Assembly (NCBI GenBank): GCA_025266875.1
Contig: JALLLT010000036.1
Coordinates: forward strand, 310,001 to 374,000
Reading direction: 5' to 3'
Length of the DNA: 64,000 nucleotides
DNA from: Fennellomyces sp. T-0311
Taxonomy: Eukaryota > Mucoromycota > Mucoromycetes > Mucorales > Lichtheimiaceae
Made by a program: the position numbers and the translations under genes. A model generated the notes under the pieces. The model was not told where the DNA came from. It did not search any database and saw nothing but the letters and a program-made list of their open reading frames with translations. Below are positions 11,591-21,173 of this stretch, piece after piece. Positions within the stretch are counted from its first letter, which is position 1; the number at the start of each line of letters is the position of its first letter.

Positions 11591-12753
11591 GAGGTCTGGA
11601 AAAAAAGATGCAATCCTTTTTTCCAAGAGCCGATATCTCATGAACTAAGCATCTGTGTGTTCCAGTTCAAAAACTGGAGTACACTTCTGTATCTTCTCTA
11701 TCACTTTAGTTTAACAAAGTATGTGCTCATTATTTTTTAATGGTAGCCACTATAGATGGGAAAGTGGCATGTCAGCAAAAGAATTGAGTAAATTTCTCAG
11801 AATTTGAAATCAGTTTTATTCAAAATTGCAGTTTTAATTCAAGCAGCTCTATATCAACATCGAAGTCTTTCTCTCGTAGCCCTTCGTAGCTATGGTTTGC
11901 TTCAAATTATTTCGTCCATATAGAAACAAAAGTCGACTTCTTAATTGCAGCAAAAAGCTCTAATAAAGAGCTTCACAGTCGCAATGTGGAAGCCAGGTTA
12001 GATGGCTAGTGTGGCCAATATGGCAGTGGGATTCATCGAGAAAAACCTCTAGAGTCTTGAGGTAGTAGTCTCTTTTAGCGGTAGTAAAATTACGGAGTCA
12101 CTTGGTAACAGTAACATATTGGTGGCGATATTTTGCAATGTTCGGTGCATCGTGAAGTGCGTTTAGTCTTGTGCCTCAGCCATAATAGCGGCCCATTTGA
12201 TGCAGATGGTTTCTAAGGGACCGATGCTTGACCTAATGACTGTATAACTTATAGAACTCGGCTGCGGTAGACTCAGGAGTCAAAATATTGTCGAGTTTGT
12301 GGCTTTCTAGAATGATTTCTCACACATTAGCAACATAACCAGATTCGAGCTCGAGTTTCGGTCTTCCAATGGCTGATGAATCTTCTGGGATTTCCTTGGC
12401 TTTGTACATAGCTAATGGCTTCTGTGCCGTGCTCTTTCCAATGCCACATACCTCGGCTACAAGTTCGCGGAGGGTGTGGCCGGTAGCTTCTTTCAGGAAC
12501 TTTCTACACTTCTTAAGAAAATGAATCGCGTTCATTGACATGTAATATTCATTTACCGACATCACAGAGCCATTGCGTGTAGGAAGTTTCCATTCCCCTT
12601 TAGCGAGATGCATCTTTAAGCAAAAGTACGCGCCTACATCTCAGGACCAAATTTATTAAGCTCATAATATAGATTTCATTGGTCAAAAATGAAATATATT
12701 GGGAAAGCGGTTTGAACGTCGGAAAATTGATTGCATCTTTTTTTCCAGACCTT
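11591..12753 (-). mobile_element. Internally deleted Tc1/mariner-like element with 25-bp terminal inverted repeats
   Basis: The ends are a 25-base inverted repeat (11591-11615 and 12729-12753, core AGGTCTGGAAAAAAAG then ATGCAATC) with one mismatch at the outermost base. TA dinucleotides at 11589-11590 and 12754-12755 are the expected target duplication. On the minus strand a 97-codon frame (12320-12613) encodes an N-terminal DNA-binding region (KEATGHTLRELVAEVCGIGKST). Further on, around 12030, the first catalytic block EVFLDESHCHIGH is present. The blocks holding the second and third catalytic acids are absent, so the element is a 1.16-kb deletion derivative that could move only with help in trans. 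Confidence 0.8.
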
Positions 12754-12861
12754 TACCTGACAAAATGTTTCACCTCTTCAACATTTGTCACTAACCCGGC
12801 GTAATCAAGGATTACCAATCAGATCTTCTTTTGTTGGCAGTGGAGAAGCCTGATCAAGTCT

Positions 12862-14059
12862 TTAAAAGGTTGTCAGTAATTGTAAGTTGTTAATGGATAT
12901 ATAGATTTTACCGTTCACATTGCCATCGCAATACTTTAACTTTTTTAAAATTGCGCACTTCTGATGGTCCCTTGTTTGAATTTCACTGGTTGCATCGGCA
13001 TACGGGCTCACGAAAACTTTTTCTGCCAAACCACGATATATCAACTTATTGATCATAAGTTGCAGCAATGATGCTCGGGTTTTTTCGGTATCACTAGTGG
13101 TTGACTTGCGCGTACAGCCGATTACTTCATAATCGGCTGCTTGAACCTTGCAATATTTCCAGTAAGCCGGGAGCGTATCTTCGGTTGCCGCAGCAAAATC
13201 TATATGTCATGTCAACAAGCGCAATTCACAAATATTAGAGCCTATTATTACCGCGAAACCCGGGTCGAGTAAGCCAAACCTTTCTGGCACTACTTGCTTT
13301 CCATTTACTGGATACTTTTTGCTTTGACCCCAAACGCCTTCTTTGCCAAGCCAGTAGTTCAGCTGATTTGCTGTCTTGCAGTAGCGTGCCATATCCGGAA
13401 AAATTGTCTCCTTGGCTTCATAGATTGCTTCGCGTGTCAGCACCTTCTCTTCGAAAACGACATCGTTTCCGGGATTCATTGTAGTGCCAATAGGTGACTT
13501 CGAACAGTTTGCCATAGATGAATGGTATCACCACTGATTGCCCGGCTCGCTTTGGCGAGACTGGCTGGGGGTTCAACAGCTCGTTCTCCGTAGTGCTTTC
13601 CGCGTTCTCTGTTATGGTTTCCTTGTTCGCTGTTGTAATTTCTGAGGAAACTGAAACTGGATGCGGGGAGCTGTTTGTCACTTGGTTGCCTAGAAATAAA
13701 TTGGTAAATACTTCATCTCTGAAAAAATTATTGCTAGCAACAAACTTGTACCAGAATCGGGATACGTCAACAACTTGAAAGGATTCCGTTCCAAGACCTT
13801 GATTCCAGTTGCCATGGGAGTATAAGGGCCAGTGCCGCGTAAGTATGCTGCAATCAAACCACATTTTTTCAGGTGTTCCTGAGCGGCTATACAGTTTTTT
13901 GGAGTGGGTTGATCGCCAAGTATCAGGCAAGATGCTTGCCCCTTTGTTTACATTGTTACCAGGATACAATGTAGTGTGTTTTTTAATTAACACGAACACG
14001 TCACCTGTCTCACTTTGCTCGACTGAATGAGCCCCTACGCTGCGCTTCGGGCCACTCAA
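12862..14059 (-). CDS. Unrecognised coding region, probably spliced, inside the transposon cluster
   Basis: Two long open stretches follow each other on the minus strand. The first, 14059 down to about 13260, holds two overlapping frames (13418-14059 and 13207-13515). The second, about 13197 down to 12862, reads FAAATEDTLPAYWKYCKVQ and continues through LLQLMINKLIYRGLAEKVF. A weak donor within DP|G at about 13262 and an acceptor TATAG at about 13198 would join the last two in frame. The upstream join near 13500 is unresolved and may be a frameshift. I see no catalytic motif. It could be a passenger gene of a larger element bounded by the 0.7-kb inverted repeats, or an old host gene; the function is unknown. 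Confidence 0.4.
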
Positions 14060-14124
14060 CGGTGAGCTGGATCGGCCATCCTAAACTCCATAGTTACCCA
14101 TAACCTTATTAGTTAAACAGGTAC

Positions 14125-14313
14125 TTATTCCTGGCGACTTGTAGGAGGATGTCCACGTCCTACACAATGAGTACGCAGACACCCAGGACATGAACAGTGA
14201 ATACGCCAGAGTCCAGAATCACCACGACGATCATGCGGTCTACCTCCTCCATTGCCATGTCTGGTATCAAGATCAAGGACGATCTCTGAAACATTACGGT
14301 CCTGCATTTCCAT
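14125..14313 (-). CDS. Short Cys-containing ORF, possible N-terminal exon of a transposon protein
   Basis: The 62-codon frame has a Gly/Arg-rich middle and a IHCSCPGCLRTHC cluster with a following histidine, reminiscent of the small zinc-binding start of zygomycete transposase genes. It ends just before an intron-like block at about 14115 with a TAACTAAT branch motif. Evidence is compositional only, and it may be the first exon of the unrecognised gene downstream on the same strand. Confidence 0.25.
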   Translation of the reverse strand: MEMQDRNVSEIVLDLDTRHGNGGGRPHDRRGDSGLWRIHCSCPGCLRTHCVGRGHPPTSRQE

Positions 14314-14574
14314 TAGCTTTTAGGACATTGGAATATAGATGAGATCTCACATTGTAAGATAAGACAATTTGCTCCGAGAACTCGGTAGCGATACGATCAG
14401 GGCCATTTTCATGACTCATGTTAAAGAAGTATATATGCAAGATACTTCCTTTTTTTATTGTTTATTGGGTAAGTGCGGAAGCAAGATACTTTCAAGACAG
14501 AATCTCAAAGCTTTTTTTTTTAAAAAAAAACAACAGCACCAAATATTCCAAATTAGGAAGGAAGTTTAATAAAT

Positions 14575-14613
14575 AGGCCGGGTCAAACCCACCTACAGCT
14601 TCAAATTTGAAGG
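14575..14613 (+). repeat. Left terminal inverted repeat of the PIF/Harbinger element
   Basis: Matches the reverse complement of 17179-17217 at 38 of 39 positions. It contains the palindromic core CTTCAAATTTGAAG. Confidence 0.9.
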
Positions 14614-14780
14614 GGTCACAAAAAAGGGCCCGATCCTACAACAACCTTCGACGTCAGAGGCGTAGGGTCTACTGCTATTTCCTTTTTAAGTACTACTTTC
14701 TTCTCAAGATCATCAACATCATGGAGGGTTCATTTCGCATTGAAGGCTAAAATACCAACACCCAAAGATGCCAGACTGCC

Positions 14781-15928
14781 GTGCAATCGTCGCAGCAGCC
14801 CTCCACCCAACAGTCGCTCGCCTCTTCCGCCTCCACGACACCTCCGCTTTCTCATAGTGAGCACGAAGTGCGACCAGCTTCGGTGTCCCCGGACTATGAC
14901 GCTCGTCTCCAAGTGCGAAACGCGGTTCTGCTGAGAGATGATATGGAATCACTTCGGGATAGCGTGCCTGAGCTTCCTGCGCATTTTGATCCGTCCCTGC
15001 CAATCAGCTGGGGATGCTATGTTGACTGGATGTTGAGATACGTCAACGAATTCATCGACGCGTGGAGGACGAACAAAACGGCTACGTCGAAAAAGATGTC
15101 CGCTGTTTTGTTTGGCATCGAAGCCGTACATGGTCGGTTGAAAACCAAGATGAGCGACCTCGAGAAGGAGTGGAAGGATCAACACGTTCAGGCGAATTTA
15201 AGCGGTGAAGGTGTTAGCCGAGATGGGCAGTCGTGGCAGGGTACTGTGTGTACATAGTATATAGTATTGTCAAGCAGCTGTTCATATATTTGATGTAGAG
15301 TATCGAGCCGAGAATTGGCCGCTCCTTGGACTTGGTGATCCCATCTGGCTGTCAAGCATCAGTGCGAACTCTGCTGTTCAGCACGACAGTCAGCATGGAT
15401 TGACATTGAATGGCGAGAGTGCAAGCATCGACGTTGTCTTGAACATCCGGAGCGATGCCCCTCGCAACTCTAGAAATGCCAAAAGAAGAGCATATGTGGA
15501 TGACGAAATGTAAGTTAGCACAGCAAGCAGTTCTGTAATTATGCAAACTGGCTATTTGGATCAAATGTATGGTCTTTTTCACGTCATATGTTCTAACCAG
15601 TGAACACCAGCATCTCACAGGTCGAGGGCCTCATCACAGCCCGCAGTGATGTTGAAGCCGCTCAACAAAACAGAATGCGCGCATACTTTGAGCTGCAAAG
15701 AGCTAAAGAGGAGAAGCAAACGGAGGTTGAGCGCATGCGTTTTGAAGCTGCTGCTCGTAAAGAGAATTTGGAGTTCGAAGCTCGAGAAGCCAAAGCCAAC
15801 GTAATCACGAGCTTCGCTTGGAGAAGGAACGCACAAAGCGCATGCAATTGGAAGTAGAAGCTCTTAAGCTTAGACGCGAAATGTCGTGGTTAGCAGAGGA
15901 GAGTGCTGAGGACGAAAGAGATGAATAG
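14781..15928 (+). pseudogene. PIF/Harbinger accessory ORF (ORF2) with coiled-coil tail, frameshifted
   Basis: Segments 14781 to about 15241, about 15301 to about 15510 and about 15611 to 15928 join through GT-AG introns. The first is Ser/Pro/Gln-rich and then reads SWGCYVDWMLRYVNEF and KMSAVLFGIEAVHGRLKTKM, a compact helical domain. The last is a charged coiled coil (ISQVEGLITARSDVEAA, ELQRAKEEKQTEVERMRFE, later LRLEKERTKRMQLEVEALKL), ending in an acidic tail. A frame change at about 15800 separates the two halves of the coiled coil. In this superfamily the second protein (Myb/SANT or similar) helps import the nuclease and bind DNA; no Myb triad is visible here, so assignment rests on position within the element. 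Confidence 0.6.
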
Positions 15929-15958
15929 ATTTGTGCGAGTATTTTTATAGCTCAAGCA

Positions 15959-17013
15959 TTATTGCTCACGGATCCCGAGAGACCGTTTCAAGTGCCTGCG
16001 CACTCTTTCACCGCTACTGTAGGAGCTGATAGATCGCTGCCTAGGGTAGCTTTCTTGTTGGATGATCTGCTCGTACGCATCATCATACGCATCTCCGTCA
16101 ACGGTCGCTCGGATCATGCGAACGTTTTTTTGGTCGCGTTCTTGGTTCGAATCGCGTCTCAGACGATGGAGAACGTCGATGTACGAGCAACCGCCCGACT
16201 CCTGTCTTTGTACAATATTGTGGAGGATACAGATGACAGATATCCAGACCGTACACTTCGCAATATCCTTGTTGCTTCGGATCAGGATAGGAAGGCACTT
16301 CAATATCTGCCATCTGTTTTTTAGGAATCCGATGGTCCTCTCAACTTCAACTATGTATATGCGACATCTCTCATATTAGCTGCGTTACTAGCGTTTCATG
16401 TAACTATACAAAAAGTACCTCGCACAGATGAGAGTTTTCGGTTGAACATCGCATTTCCACCTCTTCTTCTTGCATCACCTTTGTATGGTGTGATGACGCG
16501 ATGGGAGAGCTCATACGCTGGATCACCGAGAATGTACTCATTTCCCTGGAAATAGTTTTCCAGGTTTGCTCCCATGGCGGTCTTCTTGAATGCACGCGAG
16601 CCATGCACCTTGCCTGATTTGCCGAGGCCAATATAACGGATGACATTGTTGATGTCACACACAACTTGCAGGCTCAGTGCATGTCGCTTCTTACGAGTAT
16701 AAAACTCGTTGGGCTGGTACACAGGTCGATACTGAAATACGACTTCGGTACCATCGACAATCCCAACACAGTCGTAGAACCCAGGACCCTTGATTTCGAC
16801 CAGGTCCTGCTTCAATGTCGTGCGCTCGTGTGCATCTGGCCAGAAGATGTGATCGTTCAAGTGCTTGTACAGTGCCTTGATCACTCGGTTCGTGAAATTG
16901 ACCACTGCACCCTTGGAGATGCTAAGGCCTGATCCAACTTGTTGACAATTGAATGAGTGCCGTCATGAATCTCCTGTGCCGATTGCACTAAGTTCAAGTA
17001 CATCAACAGCATT
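15959..17013 (-). pseudogene. PIF/Harbinger (HARBI1-like, DDE_4) transposase, probably frameshifted
   Basis: The main exon, about 16923 down to about 16423, reads SGLSISKGAVVNFTNRV, CVGIVDGTEV (first catalytic Asp), YTRKKRHALSLQVVCD, then HGSRAFK and GNEYILGDPAYELS, the canonical DDE_4 blocks. One intron (about 16422-16354) joins it to VEVERTIGFLKNRWQILK, which carries the third acidic block, followed by ICILHNI and a charged tail ending at 15959. Upstream, MLLMYLNLVQSAQEIHDGTHS is in another frame, so a 1-nt indel near 16940 seems to disable it. The strand is opposite to ORF2. It cuts and pastes DNA when intact. Confidence 0.8.
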
Positions 17014-17178
17014 TTTCGCGTTTTGACACGTTGTTATTAGACATTTGAAAAGTAAATTGGCAATGAGAATAGAGTGAAGGAAGAGATGCTATAAATGGTA
17101 TATGAAGGTGTGTAGGCTGTGGTCAAATGTACCTTCAGCTACAGTATCTTTATTGGCCCAATTTTATTGCCTGTAACA

Positions 17179-17217
17179 CCTTCAAATTTGAAGCTGTAGG
17201 TGGGTTTGACCGGGCCT
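17179..17217 (-). repeat. Right terminal inverted repeat of the PIF/Harbinger element
   Basis: Inverted partner of 14575-14613, followed directly by AAT, the same trinucleotide that precedes the left end. Confidence 0.9.
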
Positions 17218-17257
17218 AATTTTGGAGAGTTTACTATTACAATATAGAAGATAGAAG

Positions 17258-17975
17258 ATACGTACGTACGCTGAATTTTACACTTCTTTACGATGATAGG
17301 CACGGGGATGTTGTTGAAGAAACTGGAAACAATGGGCCCACGGATTATGTAGGTGACGAAGAGCGCTTCGCTGTTGAAAACAATGCCTCACATACCAGCT
17401 ATTGGGAAAGTCTTCCGAACTTTGTTTCAGAACCTTTTCGGCAGCACTCATTTCATCGTTAACGAGTACAGGTAGATAGGCCAAGACATGGAGACGTTTA
17501 TATGAGCATTTACAAGAAAAGTTCATTGGCTTGAAGTGTTATTCATCATTCTGTGGCAACCAAGTTCAGTCTTTCACTTAAGCAAGCAGATTTTCACTCT
17601 CAAAACAGAGAAGATTCAGGAGGATTATAATTGGGTTCGGCAATGGGATAAGTCTGATGTGCATCCTGAGACATTAGTGCAATCACTTTGACCATACGGA
17701 TTTTAGCGTTTTCTATGTCGTGTGCATCCATTTTGTTCACAGCGGCATTACTGCTTTTTACATGAAGAGCATTTAGTTTGTTCATGCAGATATACCGTTG
17801 TAAGCATTCAGTTTATTGGTAATGGTGGTGTTGTCACTTTCTTTATGGTGTATACTCTCACTTTCTCTGTGCTGAAATCTAGCAGTCTAGTCATCTTTTA
17901 CAATATCTGGATTTGTTTTTGGTGGTACGTGGTCGTTTAAAGGTAGTTGCTTCAATGGGCATTGTGCGTCATGTG
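17258..17975 (+). repeat. 0.7-kb inverted repeat, copy B
   Basis: Partner of 10352-11049 in opposite orientation. This copy is less damaged. On its minus strand, 17600-17785 reads NAAVNKMDAHDIENAKIRM and 17278-17526 reads EMSAAEKVLKQSSEDF followed by SWYVRHCFQQRSALRHL, two pieces of one unidentified protein separated by an intron-like gap ending in CCACAG. It begins 40 bases beyond the right end of the Harbinger element. Confidence 0.75.
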
Positions 17976-17998
17976 TAATTTTATTCCTACGTATTTCA

Positions 17999-18127
17999 GC
18001 AGAAAAGCGTCAAATTGCAGAGCTTGGACAGTTTTCTTGAATTAGATGCACGGACTGTTGAAGCGGACATGCCAGAGTTTGAAAGTGAAGACCAGAGATT
18101 TGAGCGATGCGCACCAAGCTTTTCCAG
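17999..18127 (+). pseudogene. Orphan exon-like fragment
   Basis: An acceptor ATTTCAG is followed by an open stretch reading QQKSVKLQSLDSFLELDART and then VEADMPEFESEDQRFERC, closed by a donor TTCCAG|GTATGA. Codon content looks real but no neighbouring exons fit. It sits immediately outside repeat copy B, so it may be part of the gene from which the repeat was cut. Confidence 0.3.
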
Positions 18128-19008
18128 GTATGATGTACTTTCTTAAAGATTCAGTGGTTATTGCAAAATCCGGTATGTGTCGTCAAGCAACGCATTGCAT
18201 TTACATACCTTTTACAGTATTTTTGGATGACGAAATAAAAGACGCTATATCTTAATAAATAAATGGATTTTGAAAACGCGTGCCTATAGAGTTGTCAACG
18301 TCGGTAAACCCCACGGATACCTGCGATAAATTGTGGATCAGAATCATTAATTTAATGTCCATAATCTTATCCATGATCATGCGTAAAAGCTATAGATGAA
18401 TATCCGATGTGATACCACGTACGCGTCTTTCTAAATTTTTCTTAGCACGTATATAGAAGAAGTTTCAATACAATTTGAAGATGTTGCCATATTTTACGAT
18501 TACTTTTGAAGATTCGGAAACTTTTCTATAGGCTTTTCCCCCAATACGTATGTCCAGTGTTGCTTTTAAAAGTCCCAAGTTGCTTCAAATCTGTGGTGTC
18601 ACGAAGGTATCCACTTCTAGATTACAGAATTTGGTTGCTAGTGTATGCACTTCAAGTGTGCTCTTAAAAGCCAGAGTATAAGCGTACATAAGCATTCATT
18701 ACTCCAGAGCATCCGCAACAAATGTACTTCGCGTGTCATGCCCAATGTACACCCATTATATTTCTATGCATTTACCTACAATTGTCCAAGTCCATACTCG
18801 TACCAGATCACACGCCCTTACTCTTTCCAGAATCATATCAATACTATCAACTCAATTCTCAATTGTGATCTAATGGTGTTATGATATAAATGCAATGAAG
18901 AGAAATACATAGTTCAGTAAATAGGATTTAGATGCAAAGGTACATAAAAAAAAATAGCATACTATATAACACACATATGCCGCACATGCAGCATTAAATA
19001 CATAATTA
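18128..19008. other. Intergenic spacer, no gene recognised
   Basis: AT-rich. It contains the 3' flank of the minus-strand MFS gene and nothing else I can support. Confidence 0.5.
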
Positions 19009-21117
19009 TTACAAAACGTAACGGTAATCGGGATGTCGATCGCCTGCCAGGTTGAGCCCACCAAATTTAACAATTTGCTTTTCCTTTTGTTCTGGAGTCA
19101 TTGAATCACGTTTTTTGTTAATACTTTTAAATATAAATCGGAGGGTGAGAATGAGAACGACGTTCGCGGCATAGGCACAGAGTGCAATAACATGGCCCAT
19201 GCGATATTGAGGTGGGTCGAAATATGCTTGGCCACCAATAGCATTTCCAGCTGCATCGATGCTAAAAACGATTGCAGTCGCTACTGCGCGTCGGGTTAAT
19301 CCAGAGCTATTACATTTATATGAGTTGAGATATCAATTTAAACTCATGGTGCGCTTACAAGTTATTGATACACCAGGATATTCTTATCGGACTATCTGCC
19401 ATCTATGGTTTTCAGTAAAATGTTAGCATCCATATAAAAGCGCATTCATTGTATATACAAACAGTTCCAATCGTGAGAAGGCAAACACCAAAATAGCGTG
19501 GACCGACATGAATTTCGGGGGTAAATATGATGATGAAGAAGCCAATTGCCGAGACAGAATAAATTGAAATCAGAAATAGCGATCGTTGCTCAATTTTATC
19601 TACCGATTGCTTTGTTACACGGGAAGTACGTGGGACAGATTACTGTGTGCACATACCTGACCACCTCGCAATAAAAAAGACCACAATACAAGTAATTATC
19701 CATGGTGGAGTAGTCAAGGCAAGTGATACATCATCACTCCAATCTCCCATACCATCCACAATGGCTGGCAGGTTTAATCTTACTCCGCTTCCAATAATAC
19801 TTCCCAGGGCAAATACAGCACCATAGCAATAAACTTTCCAATCCTTCAAAATGCTCGATGCTTGCGCCCAAGACCAGCTCTCCAAATTCCCTTTTGCTTG
19901 CTCTGGTTTCATTCATTGTTATCCAGGTCAGTACTATTTCTCCAATATCCTACCCTCTCTTACCGGATGCAAGTCGATTCACAACAATCGCACGTTCTTT
20001 CTCAGTTAGAAACTTTGCCGTTGGTGGACTGTCCGGTAGGAAAAAACTGGCTAGTATTCCTACAAGTATTCCAGGAATTCCGAAAATAATAAACATCCTA
20101 GAGTACGTGAACGATCGTCAACATTCATCAGCCCTAACACTCAAGTGCCAGGGCAGCTTACCATTGCCATGTATTCAACCTTTCTGTCCGTATTTGGCTA
20201 ATGGCATACGAAATCAGCCCTAATGTACCAGTAGCAATTGAACCTGCTATGGTAAATATGCCTAAGCGTTGCGCTGATTCTCTTCTTTTGTACCAAAGGG
20301 ATATGTAATATCTATTGCCTCGGGTTAATATAATGGTATCCATCTATAATGCACCTCGTTTCGATACTTACGATTGAACTGGATTGTTTGCTATAAGATA
20401 ACTCAAAAAGTTAAACAGCAGATTATACAATTGAAAAAAAAACATACCTGATGCACTGACACCTATAATAATCTGACAAATGATTAAACCTGCAAAGTTG
20501 CGAGTTGCCGCCGTACACATGGTCAAGCCTCCCCAAATGCTAAATTATCTAATCGTATAAATAAAAGCTAACGTCACATTCGCCTGATTGCTTACATTGC
20601 GATAGCAGCCATAAGCACTGATGCTCTTCCCTTTCGAAGAATGATATTTATAGGTATACTCAAAAAGAAGAAAGCAAGAAACGGACCCGTCAAGCACCAT
20701 CGGAATTGATCTTCCGTCAAATTGAGATCCGTCATGATACCTCCCAATTTTGCCCTAGGCAGCACGAATCCACTGCCACTATTTTATCAGTATCATCACG
20801 TTCTCTTTGTTTCCTATAGACGTAATTTACCCATTATAACGCGTGCCAATTTCCCAGAGCGCGGCAAGCGGCATTACTCGGAAGTCAATCTTTCTTTGCA
20901 TAAGAAAGAATATATATTAGGTACAGTGGACTACATCATAGTATGTTACTTAGGATAGTTACCGAAGAATCCTTTTCTCTTCCGTTGATATAGATCGCGT
21001 TTCGTCCTCGGATAATGAGTCATATAACTTGGGTTCCGATACTTTTGCATTGACAGCAATTTCGCTGGAAGGTAGTTCCATGGGCCCCTTTTCCTCAACG
21101 GCGGTTTGGGGCGGCAT
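19009..21117 (-). CDS. MFS transporter of the anion:cation symporter (allantoate permease, DAL5-like) family
   Basis: Eleven exons on the minus strand (21117-20963, 20893-20831, 20778-20596, 20539-20448, 20390-20372, 20311-20162, 20097-19964, 19902-19657, 19599-19463, 19402-19359, 19306-19009) total 1521 nt, a 506-residue protein. Family marks are RKIDFRVMPL before TM1, AKLGGIMTDLNLTEDQF, IPINIILRKGRASV, YYISLWYKRRE after TM4, IIFGIPGILVG, LPDSPPTAKFLTEKER, LKDWKVYCYG, DSPIRISW and NPPQYRMG-like sequence near the end. DAL5-type carriers import allantoate, ureidosuccinate, nicotinate or similar organic anions at the plasma membrane; the substrate here is unknown. Odd: where TM1 normally reads LLxFLDRxNIGNA the model gives WEIGTRYNGGSGFVLPR, which is not hydrophobic. 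Exon 5 is 19 nt. Confidence 0.88.
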
Positions 21118-21165
21118 ATTTGATAGATTTTCGTAAAAGAAGCAGTTAAAGCTGAAATTCTGGTC

Positions 21166-21173
21166 TTTTTATA
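21166..21173 (-). promoter_or_regulatory. TATA box of the MFS carrier
   Basis: TATAAAAA on the minus strand, 49 bases before the ATG at 21117. Confidence 0.45.

Larger units (their letters stand above)
14575..17217. mobile_element. PIF/Harbinger DNA transposon with 39-bp terminal inverted repeats
   Basis: The ends 14575-14613 and 17179-17217 are inverted repeats of 39 bases with a single mismatch (outer sequence AGGCC[G/C]GGTCAAACC). A flanking AAT on both sides (14572-14574 and 17218-17220) is consistent with the 3-bp target duplication of this superfamily, although TWA is more usual. Inside are the two expected genes in convergent order: an accessory coiled-coil ORF on the plus strand and a HARBI1-like nuclease on the minus strand. 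Both carry frame lesions, so the 2.64-kb copy is probably inactive but young, as the TIRs are nearly perfect. Confidence 0.88.
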
